Assembly: GCA_026129865.1 (NCBI GenBank)
Contig: JAHCHG010000002.1
Coordinates: 1-64,000, forward strand
DNA length: 64,000 nucleotides
From: Pyrinomonadaceae bacterium
GTDB lineage: Bacteria > Acidobacteriota > Blastocatellia > Pyrinomonadales > Pyrinomonadaceae
Reading direction: 5' to 3'
Shown piece after piece: positions 8,029 to 16,652 of this stretch; positions within the stretch are counted from its first letter, which is position 1; every line of letters starts with the position of its first letter. A model generated the notes under the pieces. That model was not told the DNA's origin and did no database searches. It worked only from the letters and a program-made list of their open reading frames with translations. Position numbers and translations under genes: made by a program.

Positions 8029-8811
8029 TTAATCGCTGAGCGACTCAGCAAACTGGATCAAACAGCTTCGCGCTTCATTTGAAGGAAAATTTTCGAGCAG
8101 CTGACGTTTTGCCGTCAAAACAAGTTCTTTAAGGTCGCCGTAATTCCGGTCGGCAGGTTTTTCTTCAAGCGATGTTGAAGTTAATAGGTTGTTATTTTTT
8201 ATCGATTGCGCCTCGCTCAAAATTTCGGCAATTCTCGAAAAATTTGCAAGATCCATATAATCGGCACCGGCTAGAATTGCACCGAGACGCAGAGATAATC
8301 TGGTCAATGCAGGCGAAGTCTTCTGCCGGAAAACAGCATCGTTCAAATTTTCTTCGAAAGACAGACCCGCAAGTCCGCCGATGAGTCCGCCAGCCGCAAT
8401 GCATTCGACAATTTCCTGGTGAGCCTGCGCGGCGCGTTCCGGCTTGTCAAAATGTTCGACAAAAACCAACGAATACGAAGAATTGAGAAGCGATAAACCG
8501 TGGGTCAGAGCCAGTTTGTCTTCGAATTCAAACAATTTAACGCCACTTCCGATATCATTAAAAAGTAACCCGGCGATCCTTATATATTCGACCGCACACG
8601 CGGTTGAGATAAGTTTTTCAGGCGTTTCGCCAAAAATCGCCCCGCCGAGAAGCGCGAGGACGCTCGTGCAGTCTGTGATCGGTAAGCGCGCCTTTTTAAT
8701 GAAATCTGCGGAAATTTCGCTTTCAGAAGGCAAAAAACGAACCAGACCCGCCTGAATTTCAGGTTCGTATTTTTCGCAAAAACGCTTTAGATCGTAATGA
8801 TTTTCCGTCAA
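8029..8811 (-). CDS. Polyprenyl-synthetase homologue lacking the catalytic Asp motifs
   Basis: A 260-residue all-alpha protein that aligns in order with trans-prenyltransferases: PITDCTSVLALLGGAIFGETPEKLISTACAVEYIRIAGLLFNDIGSG, then IVECIAAGGLIGGLAGL, then FRQKTSPALTRLSLRLGAILAGAD. In active enzymes the first segment ends in the aspartate-rich DDxxD, the second carries GQ and the third KT(G) followed by a second DDxxD. Here the first motif is reduced to NDIGSG and the second aspartate motif is replaced by LANFSRIAEILSEAQSI. It is shorter than the usual 290-350 residues. I infer a catalytically inactive, perhaps regulatory or lipid-binding, relative, although a divergent enzyme is not excluded. 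Confidence 0.6.
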   Translation of the reverse strand: MTENHYDLKRFCEKYEPEIQAGLVRFLPSESEISADFIKKARLPITDCTSVLALLGGAIFGETPEKLISTACAVEYIRIAGLLFNDIGSGVKLFEFEDKLALTHGLSLLNSSYSLVFVEHFDKPERAAQAHQEIVECIAAGGLIGGLAGLSFEENLNDAVFRQKTSPALTRLSLRLGAILAGADYMDLANFSRIAEILSEAQSIKNNNLLTSTSLEEKPADRNYGDLKELVLTAKRQLLENFPSNEARSCLIQFAESLSD

Positions 8812-8955
8812 CTTATCCCTTTCCTTTAAGATATATAGATTTTTTTAAAATTCGAAACACATTTTGATACCCGGAAATGCAGCAAATAGTATATCTTACG
8901 CCGTGAAATTTGGCTTGCGAGTGCGTGCAGGATTGTCCAGATCTTCTTGAATCGG

Positions 8956-9300
8956 TCACGTCGAACTTTGAATTTGAGCTTTTGCCCGATCCGCCAGATC
9001 TTGACCGACGATCACCCGAAACGGATGCTTTGCAACATAATTTGGCACGCGCCGCACCGCCGCGCCCAAATTCTCTAGAACAGCGGCGATCCTTTCGTCT
9101 GAAAACTCTTCGGCGCCGAACTGTTCCGCCGCTCTCCTAAATGCTCCGCGAAGCCGGTCGATCGCCAATTCACGACCGGCGAGTTTACATCCGCGAGCCT
9201 GAAAATCGCCGAGCGCGAAAAGAGCGATGATCTCAGCCGTTCGACCGCTGATATCGACGCTGAACAATTCCGGCTGATCTTCGTACGATTTGAGTTTCAT
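8956..9300 (-). CDS. Small hypothetical protein, divergent from coaBC
   Basis: A 114-residue Ala/Arg-rich soluble protein. Its start at 9300 (MKLKSYEDQPELFSVDISGRTAEIIALFALGDFQARG) and regular amphipathic helices (ELAIDRLRGAFRRAAEQFGAEEFSDERIAAVLENLGAAVRRVP) look like genuine coding sequence. I recognise no domain. It is read away from coaBC, with about 130 bp between the two starts, a likely shared promoter region. Confidence 0.55.
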   Translation of the reverse strand: MKLKSYEDQPELFSVDISGRTAEIIALFALGDFQARGCKLAGRELAIDRLRGAFRRAAEQFGAEEFSDERIAAVLENLGAAVRRVPNYVAKHPFRVIVGQDLADRAKAQIQSST

Positions 9301-9428
9301 ACTTCGTCAAAACGAATTTTACCACGTGTTTGGCGGATGTGATGGATTCGCGCTTTTTAGGGAATTGAATTTGTTAATGTTAAAATTCATTGATCGAAGT
9401 TTCGGTGTTGTGTGCGAAGTGCATTCTT

Positions 9429-10682
9429 ATGAATAAGAAAGAAATACCATTTAGAGTTGGGCTCGGAGTTTCGGGCGGAATTGCCGCATATAAAGCGATC
9501 GAAGTTCTTCGCCTGCTGCAGAAAAGCGGGTGCCGCGTGCAGGTCGCAATGACCCGGCACGCGACCGAATTTGTTCAGCCGCTGACGTTTCGTGCTCTGA
9601 CCGATCAATACGTTCTGGTCGATGATTACGACGAGGGAAATCCCGACCCGATCGCGCATATCAATTTTTCTCAGACTATCGACCTGCTTTTGATCGTTCC
9701 GGCGACCGCCAATATTTTGGGTAAGTTTGCCAACGGAATTGCGGACGATTTTCTTTCATCGACATATCTTGCCGCAAATGCACCGGTTATGGTTGCTCCG
9801 GCGATGAACGTTTCAATGTGGGATCATCCGGCGACGCAGCGAAATATCGAGAAATTGAAGAATGACGGCGTTCATTTCGTCGAACCGGTTTCCGGTGAAT
9901 TAGCCTGCAAAACTGTCGGAACCGGAAAACTTGAAGACGTTGAGAATATTGTGCGTCAAGCACTCGAAATATTAAATCGTCAAAAAATTGAGAAACCGGC
10001 AACGAACGATCTAGCCGGGGAGAAAATCTTGATCACTATCGGCGGCACACGCGAGGCGATCGATCCGGTCAGATTTATTTCGAATCATTCGTCCGGAAAA
10101 ATGGGTTTTGCGCTGGCAGAAGCGGCACAAAAGCGCGGCGCGCAAGTGACAGCCGTTTGCGCTTCGACGACCGCGGACCGACCGAAAGGAATAACGATAA
10201 TCGATGCAATTTCAGCAGATGCGATGCATAAAGCGGTTCGGGAAAATCTTTCTGCAAAGTCCATATTTATAGGTGCAGCTGCGGTCGCCGACTTTCGTCC
10301 GGCAAATGTCGATGAATTTAAGATCAAAAAAACCGGGCTCGACCGCTTGAATTTAGAACTGGAAAAAACGGCTGATATATTGGCTGAAGTTTCAGCCGCG
10401 AAAACCGCGGGTATGCTGGTGATCGGTTTTGCCGCTGAAACGAACGATGTTGTCGATTTTGCGCGTTCAAAAATGCAGCGCAAAGATCTCGACATGGTCA
10501 TTGCAAACGATATTTCACAGAAAGGTGCCGGATTTAACACTGAAACTAACATTGCGACTATTTTGATCAAAAGCACGGGCGCGCAGATCGATCTACCGCT
10601 AATGTCAAAGCGCGAGATGGCGGATAAAGTCCTCGACGAGATCGCGAATATTAGGAAGTCATCCGCTGCGACGACAGCGTAG
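9429..10682 (+). CDS. coaBC: Bifunctional phosphopantothenoylcysteine decarboxylase / phosphopantothenate-cysteine ligase
   Basis: It catalyses two consecutive cytosolic steps of coenzyme A synthesis: CTP-dependent coupling of 4'-phosphopantothenate with cysteine, then FMN-dependent decarboxylation. The N-terminal CoaC flavoprotein opens with GVSGGIAAYKA (about residues 13-23) and carries SATANILGK-like PATANILGKFANGIADD, ANAPVMVAPAMNVSMW and the cysteine-bearing ELACKTVGTGKL flap. The CoaB half starts at about residue 198 with KILITIGGTREAIDPVRFISNHSSGKMG and contains AAVADFRP and KIKK. ATG 9429 (MNKKEIPFRVGLG) is chosen over the upstream TTG at 9390 because it leaves the normal short N-terminus; 417 residues is the usual size. 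Confidence 0.95.
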   Translation: MNKKEIPFRVGLGVSGGIAAYKAIEVLRLLQKSGCRVQVAMTRHATEFVQPLTFRALTDQYVLVDDYDEGNPDPIAHINFSQTIDLLLIVPATANILGKFANGIADDFLSSTYLAANAPVMVAPAMNVSMWDHPATQRNIEKLKNDGVHFVEPVSGELACKTVGTGKLEDVENIVRQALEILNRQKIEKPATNDLAGEKILITIGGTREAIDPVRFISNHSSGKMGFALAEAAQKRGAQVTAVCASTTADRPKGITIIDAISADAMHKAVRENLSAKSIFIGAAAVADFRPANVDEFKIKKTGLDRLNLELEKTADILAEVSAAKTAGMLVIGFAAETNDVVDFARSKMQRKDLDMVIANDISQKGAGFNTETNIATILIKSTGAQIDLPLMSKREMADKVLDEIANIRKSSAATTA

Positions 10683-10709
10683 TTTGCCGTCGGCAATCAG
10701 TTAAAAAGA

Positions 10710-11657
10710 ATGAATGAAGAGATCAACAATTTAATTGCGGACGTAAAGGAAGAACTGCAATATATGTACGAACTCGGGGTGGAAACGCTTGACGTGGGGC
10801 TTCCGGAAAAGCTTTCGTTCACGCGCGACGACGGCGGACGTTTGCCGACGGTTACGCCGAAAGCCGCCGGGTCGATCGAAAAATATGTTCCGGACGAGCT
10901 TCCGATCAGTCCTTCGGTCAAAAAAGATGAACCGCCGCTAAAAACCAGGCAGTCCAGAAAAGGGATTCTGGACGAAACGAAATTGTCGAAAATTTCGGAG
11001 ATCCCGAAACGAAATCAGACGGTCGTGCCGCAAAATAGACGTGAAATGACTGAAAAATCGGAAACTGCCGCCCCGGAACGAAATCTGGAAACAGAGGTTT
11101 CCAACGAATCGATCGAAGCGATCCGCAATGATATCGGCAATTGCACGCGCTGTCCGCTCCACGCCGAAAGGACGAATATCGTTCATTCAAAAGGCAATTT
11201 TCAAGCGGACCTAATGTTCATCGGCGAAGCGCCTGGCGCGGATGAGGATATCAAGGCAGAACCGTTTGTCGGGCGCGCAGGTCAGCTTCTGACCAAGATC
11301 ATCGAAGGAATCGGGCTCAAGCGCGAAGACGTTATGATCGGCAACATTAACCGCTGCCGACCGCCGGGAAACCGCCAGCCGACCATCGAAGAATCAGCCG
11401 TTTGCAAGCCGTTCCTGCTCCGCGAAATTGCCGTCGTTAAACCGAAAGTAATAGTTGTAATGGGAAATACGGCAACGAGAAACTTGCTCGATACAAAGCT
11501 CGGGATCACGAAACTTCGCGGAAACTTTCAGGATTATTTCGGAGTCAAAGTAATGCCGACCTTTCATCCCGCATACCTTTTGCGTGACCCGCGCAAGAAA
11601 CGCGAAGTTTGGGAAGATATGAAGATGGTGCGTGATGAGTTGGCAAAAATGAATTAA
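10710..11657 (+). CDS. Uracil-DNA glycosylase, family 4 (Fe-S type)
   Basis: It excises uracil from DNA at the start of base-excision repair. The catalytic domain covers residues about 135-315. Cys145 and Cys148 (CTRCPLH) with Cys216 (NINRCRPPGN) and Cys232 (SAVCKPF) are the four [4Fe-4S] ligands; motif A is GEAPGADED (172-180), GRAGQLL follows at 188-194, and motif B is FHPAYLLR (about 285-292). About 135 residues of low-complexity, charged sequence precede the domain, an N-terminal extension commonly seen in this family outside archaea. It begins 27 bp after coaBC, so both are probably co-transcribed. Confidence 0.93.
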   Translation: MNEEINNLIADVKEELQYMYELGVETLDVGLPEKLSFTRDDGGRLPTVTPKAAGSIEKYVPDELPISPSVKKDEPPLKTRQSRKGILDETKLSKISEIPKRNQTVVPQNRREMTEKSETAAPERNLETEVSNESIEAIRNDIGNCTRCPLHAERTNIVHSKGNFQADLMFIGEAPGADEDIKAEPFVGRAGQLLTKIIEGIGLKREDVMIGNINRCRPPGNRQPTIEESAVCKPFLLREIAVVKPKVIVVMGNTATRNLLDTKLGITKLRGNFQDYFGVKVMPTFHPAYLLRDPRKKREVWEDMKMVRDELAKMN

Positions 11658-11684
11658 AATGTCTGGAAGGTTAGGATAAACGTT

Positions 11685-11933
11685 ATGTATAAGATCAAAA
11701 CAGTAGACGGAATCGATAATTCAGTGGCAGTTTTGATTCCTGCGTCTGTATTAGAAAATTTTGGAATATCCGCGGGCGACGAAATCGAAGTTACCGAAAC
11801 TGAAAACGCTCTCATACTACGCTCCGCTAAAGAAGCTGAAAAGAGTCGAAAAATTGCCGAAGCGACAGAAGAAATTTTTGATCGGTGGAACAATGTTTTC
11901 GTCGCGCTCGCGAAAGGAGTCGATGAAAAGTGA
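11685..11933 (+). CDS. AbrB/MazE-type antitoxin of the Doc toxin
   Basis: An 82-residue protein whose first 50 residues form a SpoVT/AbrB swapped-hairpin DNA-binding fold (SVAVLIPASVLENFGISAGDEIEVTETENALILRS). The charged C-terminal half (KEAEKSRKIAEATEEIFDRWNNVFVALAKG) should be the toxin-binding tail. Its stop overlaps the GTG start of the Doc gene by four bases (GTGA), so translation is coupled. Phd is the usual partner of Doc; an AbrB-type partner is a recognised alternative arrangement. Confidence 0.85.
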   Translation: MYKIKTVDGIDNSVAVLIPASVLENFGISAGDEIEVTETENALILRSAKEAEKSRKIAEATEEIFDRWNNVFVALAKGVDEK

Positions 11934-12319
11934 ATTTCGTGGACAAAACGTCCGTATTGATAATTCAGCGAAAGCTGATAGATCGGTACGGCGGTATTCA
12001 TGGTTTAAGGGACGAATCAAGTTTAGAGTCGGCAATCAATGCAGCGGAAAATCGATTTAATTATGAAACTGACGACCTTGCTAAACTCGCTGCTACTTAT
12101 GCCTATCACCTATCGCAAGCTCACGCATTCCTTGATGGAAACAAGAGAATCGCAGCAGCGGTCGCAGGCATTTTCCTTTTGATCAATGGCGCGTTTTTGA
12201 ACGCTGACGAATCCGAAATTATAGAACTTTTTATGCGTGTAGCCGATGGTGAACTTTCGCGAAATGATGTGGAATCCAAGTTTCAGCAATGGTTAGAATT
12301 TGATTTAACCTCAAAATGA
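11930..12319 (+). CDS. doc: Doc (death-on-curing, Fic-fold) toxin
   Basis: A 129-residue Fic-fold protein of the Doc family, kinases that inactivate EF-Tu by phosphorylation. The active-site loop reads HAFLDGNKRIA (His65, Asp69, Lys72, Arg73), matching HxFx(D/N)GNKR. The N-terminus has LIDRYGGIHGLRDESSLESAI and the middle KLAATYAYHLSQ, both typical of Doc. Translation starts at a GTG inside the antitoxin stop. Its own stop overlaps the ATG of the NUDIX gene (ATGA), tying the toxin to a housekeeping gene downstream. Confidence 0.9.
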   Translation: MNFVDKTSVLIIQRKLIDRYGGIHGLRDESSLESAINAAENRFNYETDDLAKLAATYAYHLSQAHAFLDGNKRIAAAVAGIFLLINGAFLNADESEIIELFMRVADGELSRNDVESKFQQWLEFDLTSK

Positions 12320-12852
12320 AGATCGAAGTAATCTCATCCGAAATTATATATCGCGGTAAAGTGTTTGATGTTCGAAAGGACATTATTCAGGAAGGCGAAA
12401 ATTGTTATTCCCGCGAAATAGTGGACCACCACGGCAGTATCGTGATCGTTCCGGTGTTCGCAGGCGGGTTGATCGCTCTCGTCAAGCAGTACCGTCATCC
12501 GGTGAGCGGTTATATTTACGAAATACCGGCTGGTACTCTTAATAAAGATGAAGATCCAATTCAGGGAGCGCAGCGCGAACTTGAGGAAGAGATCGGCGTA
12601 AAATGCGAGAAGATCGAAAAACTGACGGAATTTTACGTGTCGCCGGGGTTTCTAACTGAGAAAATGTTTGTATATCTCGCAACCGGACTTACAGAAACGC
12701 AGCAGAATCTTGATGACGACGAATTTATCGAAATTCATAAGTTTTCCTTCGAAGAGATCTTCCGAATGATCAGCGAAAACACCATACAAGACGCTAAAAC
12801 CATCGCCGGCTGCATCCTTGCCGGTGCAAAACTGGGGTTTTTCTACAAATAG
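12316..12852 (+). CDS. NUDIX hydrolase, ADP-ribose pyrophosphatase type
   Basis: It hydrolyses nucleoside diphosphates linked to a second moiety; the sequence resembles the NudF/ADP-ribose pyrophosphatase group ([49 protein letters not shown]). The NUDIX box is complete: [20 protein letters not shown] followed by IGV matches Gx5Ex7REUxEExGU. A downstream [20 protein letters not shown] is also characteristic. At 178 residues it has normal size. Its ATG overlaps the doc stop by four bases, so its translation may depend on the toxin gene. Confidence 0.92.
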   Translation: MKIEVISSEIIYRGKVFDVRKDIIQEGENCYSREIVDHHGSIVIVPVFAGGLIALVKQYRHPVSGYIYEIPAGTLNKDEDPIQGAQRELEEEIGVKCEKIEKLTEFYVSPGFLTEKMFVYLATGLTETQQNLDDDEFIEIHKFSFEEIFRMISENTIQDAKTIAGCILAGAKLGFFYK

Positions 12853-12938
12853 TCCCGTCATTGCTTGACGCCCGATTTTTATTTAGATATTCTTACCGTT
12901 CGCGTTTTAGCGGAAATACCAGACAGAAAAGGGCTATT

Positions 12939-13382
12939 ATGAGTACATATTTTCCCAGCGGAAAAGGATTAGCGGAAAGCCGTAAATGGTTGATCGTCGA
13001 TGCCAAAGGAAAAACAGTCGGACGTCTTGCAACTGAAGTTGCCAGAATGCTTTCCGGCAAGAACAATCCGGCATGGACTCCGTTCATGGATATGGGCGAT
13101 CACGTAGTTGTGATCAACGCCCGCCACGCGGTTTTCACAGGCGCTAAGGTCGATCAAAAGCTTTATCGCCGGCACACGCTTTATCCCGGCGGACTTCGTG
13201 AAGTTTCGGTTTCGGAAATGCTCGAAAAGCATCCGGAGCGGATTATCGAGTTTGCGGTAAAGGGCATGCTTCCGAAAACCAAGCTTGGCAAGGCAATGGC
13301 GAAAAAGCTGAAAGTTTACGCTGACACCGATCATCCGCACGCCGCGCAGAAACCTGAAGCGGTTGAAGTAAAAACAAAATAA
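12939..13382 (+). CDS. rplM: 50S ribosomal protein L13
   Basis: A 147-residue L13 with the diagnostic [37 protein letters not shown] and [29 protein letters not shown]. The ATG at 12939 is used because the longer in-frame opening at 12861 has no homology to L13. It heads a translation operon rplM-rpsI-rpsB-tsf-pyrH-frr on the plus strand. Confidence 0.97.
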   Translation: MSTYFPSGKGLAESRKWLIVDAKGKTVGRLATEVARMLSGKNNPAWTPFMDMGDHVVVINARHAVFTGAKVDQKLYRRHTLYPGGLREVSVSEMLEKHPERIIEFAVKGMLPKTKLGKAMAKKLKVYADTDHPHAAQKPEAVEVKTK

Positions 13383-13450
13383 GAGTTGGTGAAAGTTTTC
13401 GGCTTATTTAATCCTAAAACTTTTAACCCGGAACTTTGAACTAAAAGTAT

Positions 13451-13843
13451 ATGGCAGACATTCAATATTACGGAACAGGTCGCAGAAAAACGTCGACGGC
13501 GAGAGTTTACCTTCGCCCCGGCAGCGGCGCGATCAAAGTAAACCGGCGCGAATTTGAAGATTATTTCCCGAATGAAGCTTTGAGAATGATCATCAATCAA
13601 CCGCTCCGTTTGACGGAAACTAGTGGTAAATTTGACATCATTATCAATGTAGCCGGCGGCGGAAACGCCGGACAAGCAGGTGCGGTTCGTCACGGCATTA
13701 CGCGCGCCTTGCTTGAATTTAATCAGGATTTGCGACCGTCACTTAAAAAAGCAGGATTGATCACACGCGACCCGCGCAAGAAAGAACGTAAGAAATACGG
13801 TCAGAAAGGCGCCCGAGCGAGATTCCAGTTCTCGAAACGTTAA
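13451..13843 (+). CDS. rpsI: 30S ribosomal protein S9
   Basis: A 130-residue S9: [21 protein letters not shown] at the N-terminus, [22 protein letters not shown] in the middle and the basic [17 protein letters not shown] tail that reaches the ribosomal P site. It lies 68 bp after rplM. Directly before its start is the sequence CGGAACTTTGAACTAAAA, nearly the same as that found before pyrH. Confidence 0.97.
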   Translation: MADIQYYGTGRRKTSTARVYLRPGSGAIKVNRREFEDYFPNEALRMIINQPLRLTETSGKFDIIINVAGGGNAGQAGAVRHGITRALLEFNQDLRPSLKKAGLITRDPRKKERKKYGQKGARARFQFSKR

Positions 13844-13882
13844 TTTTTTTCATGTTCAGAGTATCGCGTCAGAATATCGAGT

Positions 13883-13930
13883 CAGAGTATCGCCTTTAGG
13901 CGATTTCTCTCGCCTAAAGGCGATACTCTG
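13883..13930. repeat. Long perfect hairpin between rpsI and rpsB
   Basis: Arms 13883-13903 and 13910-13930 are perfectly complementary over 21 bp with a 6-base loop (TTTCTC). Each arm itself contains the palindrome CGCCTTTAGGCG or its equivalent. Partial copies of the arm (GAGTATCGC) precede it from about 13858. There is no T-run, so it is not a simple terminator; an RNA-processing or attenuation site, or a REP-like element, are both possible. Confidence 0.75.
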
Positions 13931-14013
13931 AACGTAAACCATTGCCGGAGTCTATTGGTTCAAGCAACGACTTCGGCGAGTACATAAACCAATAAGTAAG
14001 GAGATCTAAGATT

Positions 14014-15027
14014 TTGGCTACAGTAACGATGAAAGAACTTCTCGAAGCGGGAGTTCATTTTGGTCACCAGGTACGCCGTTGGAACCCGAAGATGAAGGAA
14101 TACATCTTTGGCGAACGCAACGGCATTTATATTATTGACCTTCAGAAAACGCAGAAACTTTTCCGCGATGCTCTTGCATATGTTCAGGACGCATACACCG
14201 AAAAACCGAATTTAAAAATGCTTTTCGTCGGCACCAAACGCCAGGCGCAGGAAGCTATTCAGGAAGAAGCGGAACGCTGCGGACAGTATTACATCAATAA
14301 CCGCTGGCTTGGCGGTTTGATGACGAACTATCAAACGGTTCAAAATTCGATCAAACGTCTTCGCGAGATCGAATCGATGAAAGAAGACGGTCGAGCTGAA
14401 AAGCTGACGAAAAAAGAACGTCTCGAACTCGACCGCGAACTCGAAAAATTGATGCGCAACCTTGCCGGAATCAAGGACATGAAAGGTCTTCCCGACATTC
14501 TTTTCATCATTGACGTCCGCAAAGAGGAGATCGCAGTCGCCGAAGCAAACCGGCTCGGAATTCCGATCGTTGCTGTGGTTGATACAAACTGCACACCGGA
14601 AGGAGTCGATTATGTGATTCCCGGAAACGATGACGCGCTTCGCGCGATCAGACTTTTTGCATCGCGAATTGCAGACGCGATCCTGGAAGGTCAAAATGTT
14701 GCACAGGAAGGCGTTTCCGCTGCCGATGATCAAAAACCGGCGACGGAAAGCACCGACGAATCGGCAGATCCACAGGTAGTTGTTGCAGATAAATCGGTTG
14801 CAACTGCTGAAGAAACTCATCCGATCGATCCGAACAAATCGACGACCGAAGGCGCAAGCGTAACTGATGTTGCCGGCGCTACCGGCAAAGAGGACGAAAA
14901 AGCTGAAGTCCGCGCGGAAGTCGAAACATCCGCTTCCGAAGACATTACGGAAGTTGTCGAAAATGTAACGATCGAAGACGCTAAAGAAGAGGTTGACGAG
15001 GAAAAGACAGAAGCGTCCGCTAGTTAA
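14014..15027 (+). CDS. rpsB: 30S ribosomal protein S2 with long acidic C-terminal tail
   Basis: S2 core: [70 protein letters not shown] and [24 protein letters not shown] end at about residue 225. A tail of roughly 110 residues follows, rich in Glu, Asp, Ala, Thr and Ser with almost no hydrophobic residues. The start is TTG at 14014, preceded by AAGGAG at 13998-14003, and no ATG lies nearby in frame before the family-conserved MATVTM position. The total of 337 residues compares with about 240-260 for most bacteria. Confidence 0.96.
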   Translation: MATVTMKELLEAGVHFGHQVRRWNPKMKEYIFGERNGIYIIDLQKTQKLFRDALAYVQDAYTEKPNLKMLFVGTKRQAQEAIQEEAERCGQYYINNRWLGGLMTNYQTVQNSIKRLREIESMKEDGRAEKLTKKERLELDRELEKLMRNLAGIKDMKGLPDILFIIDVRKEEIAVAEANRLGIPIVAVVDTNCTPEGVDYVIPGNDDALRAIRLFASRIADAILEGQNVAQEGVSAADDQKPATESTDESADPQVVVADKSVATAEETHPIDPNKSTTEGASVTDVAGATGKEDEKAEVRAEVETSASEDITEVVENVTIEDAKEEVDEEKTEASAS

Positions 15028-15048
15028 GTTTTAATTTTTTAATCTTGG

Positions 15049-15090
15049 AAGCGCAGCGCCGTCTTTATTGATGTGAGGCTGCGCTTTTTT
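15049..15090 (+). terminator. Terminator/attenuator between rpsB and tsf
   Basis: AAGCGCAGC (15049-15057) pairs with GCTGCGCTT (15078-15086), followed by a run of T. Its place inside the rpsB-tsf pair suggests partial termination or attenuation of the downstream genes. Confidence 0.75.
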
Positions 15091-15124
15091 ATAAAATCAG
15101 TAATTATTTTTGGAGTAGATTATC

Positions 15125-15793
15125 ATGGCAGAAATTACAGCAAGTGCGATAAAATCGCTGCGCGAAACCACCGGCGCCGGAATGGTGGATTGTAAAAACG
15201 CTCTTATCGAAGCTGACGGAAACGAGCAGCAGGCGATCGAGATCCTACGTAAAAAAGGCATGGCGACCGCTTCTAAAAAAGCAGGTCGAATCGCTGCCGA
15301 AGGCGCGGTCGGATCGTACATTCACATGGGCGGAAAGGTCGGAGTTCTGGTTGAGATCAACTGCGAAAGCGATTTCGTCGCGCGCGGTGAAGAATTTCAG
15401 CAGTTGGTGCGCGATGTCGCAATGCATATCGCAGCCGTCGATCCGAAGTACACGCACAGAAGCGAAGTTCCCGCGTCGGACCTCGACAAGGAACGAGAGA
15501 TCCTTCGCGATCAGCTGAAAAACGATCCGAAGAACGCAAGTAAGCCGGCGGATGTCATCGACAAGATCATCGACGGTCGAATCAACAAATTTTACGAAGA
15601 AAACGTTCTGGTCGATCAGCCGTTCGTTAAAGATCCGTCGAAATCTGTCGGCGATCTCGTAACCGAAAAGATCGCTTCGATCAAAGAAAACATTTCGATC
15701 CGCCGTTTCACCCGTTATAAAATGGGCGAAGGCATTGAAAAGAAGGTCGACGATTTCGCTGAAGAAGTTGCTTCGCTTGCAAGCGGAAACTAA
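15125..15793 (+). CDS. tsf: Elongation factor Ts
   Basis: The nucleotide-exchange factor of EF-Tu. The 222-residue short form (compare 280-300 in Proteobacteria) has the UBA-like N-terminus with [42 protein letters not shown] and the conserved [29 protein letters not shown]. The [31 protein letters not shown] segment closes the protein. It follows rpsB after 97 bp that contain a terminator-like hairpin. Confidence 0.97.
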   Translation: MAEITASAIKSLRETTGAGMVDCKNALIEADGNEQQAIEILRKKGMATASKKAGRIAAEGAVGSYIHMGGKVGVLVEINCESDFVARGEEFQQLVRDVAMHIAAVDPKYTHRSEVPASDLDKEREILRDQLKNDPKNASKPADVIDKIIDGRINKFYEENVLVDQPFVKDPSKSVGDLVTEKIASIKENISIRRFTRYKMGEGIEKKVDDFAEEVASLASGN

Positions 15794-15884
15794 ATTCTTT
15801 AGTTCAAAGTTCAAGGTTCGAGATCATGTTGATATTCGGACAAAAGACTTTGAACTTTGAACGCGGAACTTTGAATTAAAACTA

Positions 15885-16625
15885 ATGAAACCGGCATTCA
15901 AACGCATACTCTTAAAACTCTCTGGCGAAGCTTTGATGGGCGAACAGTCTTACGGCATCGACGTCAACGTCGCGAAAGCCGTTGCCGAAGAGATAAAAGC
16001 CGTCCATGAACTTGGCGTAGAAGTTGCGATTGTTGTCGGGGGCGGAAATATTTTCCGCGGCGTTTCAAAAAGTGCCGGAAATATGGATCGTTCAAGCGCC
16101 GATTACATCGGAATGCTCGCGACCGTAATGAACGCCGTCGTTTTGCAGGACGCGCTCGAAAAACTCGATGTTTACACGCGCGCACTTTCTGCGATCGATA
16201 TTCCGCAGCTTGCGGAACCCTTTATCCGGCGTCGTGCGATTAGACATCTTGAAAAAGGACGCGTGGTTATATTTGCAGCCGGTACGGGAAATCCCTTTTT
16301 TACAACCGATTCCGCCGCCGCGCTTCGTGCGCTTGAAATAAAAGCCGAAGTTATTTTCAAAGGAACGAAGGTTGACGGTATTTATTCCGCCGACCCGTTT
16401 TTGGTTCCGGACGCAACGCGTTTTGAAAAGATCTCTTACCGGGAAGTGCTGGAAAAGCAGCTGAAGGTAATGGATGCATCGGCGATCTCCCTTTGCATGG
16501 ACAACAATTTGCCGATCATGATCTTTAATATGCGTGATTCGGGCAATATAGTCCGCGCCGTCAAGGGCGATCTGTCGATCGGCACGATCGTTACCGTTGA
16601 CGGTAAAACCCAAACAGCCAGTTAA
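15885..16625 (+). CDS. pyrH: Uridylate kinase
   Basis: Hexameric UMP kinase of the amino-acid-kinase fold, making UDP from UMP and ATP. Motifs: [72 protein letters not shown] and [12 protein letters not shown]. The 91-bp gap after tsf contains a repeated GAACTTTGAA motif in both orientations. The product is 246 residues, the normal length. Confidence 0.97.
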   Translation: MKPAFKRILLKLSGEALMGEQSYGIDVNVAKAVAEEIKAVHELGVEVAIVVGGGNIFRGVSKSAGNMDRSSADYIGMLATVMNAVVLQDALEKLDVYTRALSAIDIPQLAEPFIRRRAIRHLEKGRVVIFAAGTGNPFFTTDSAAALRALEIKAEVIFKGTKVDGIYSADPFLVPDATRFEKISYREVLEKQLKVMDASAISLCMDNNLPIMIFNMRDSGNIVRAVKGDLSIGTIVTVDGKTQTAS

Positions 16626-16652
16626 CAAATAATTTAGCTTTTTGAGGAAAAT

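Noticed and set aside
14212-14820. Long minus-strand frame (202 residues) opposite rpsB.
   Set aside because: Cys/Phe/Arg-rich composition without domain, fully overlapped by a ribosomal protein gene.
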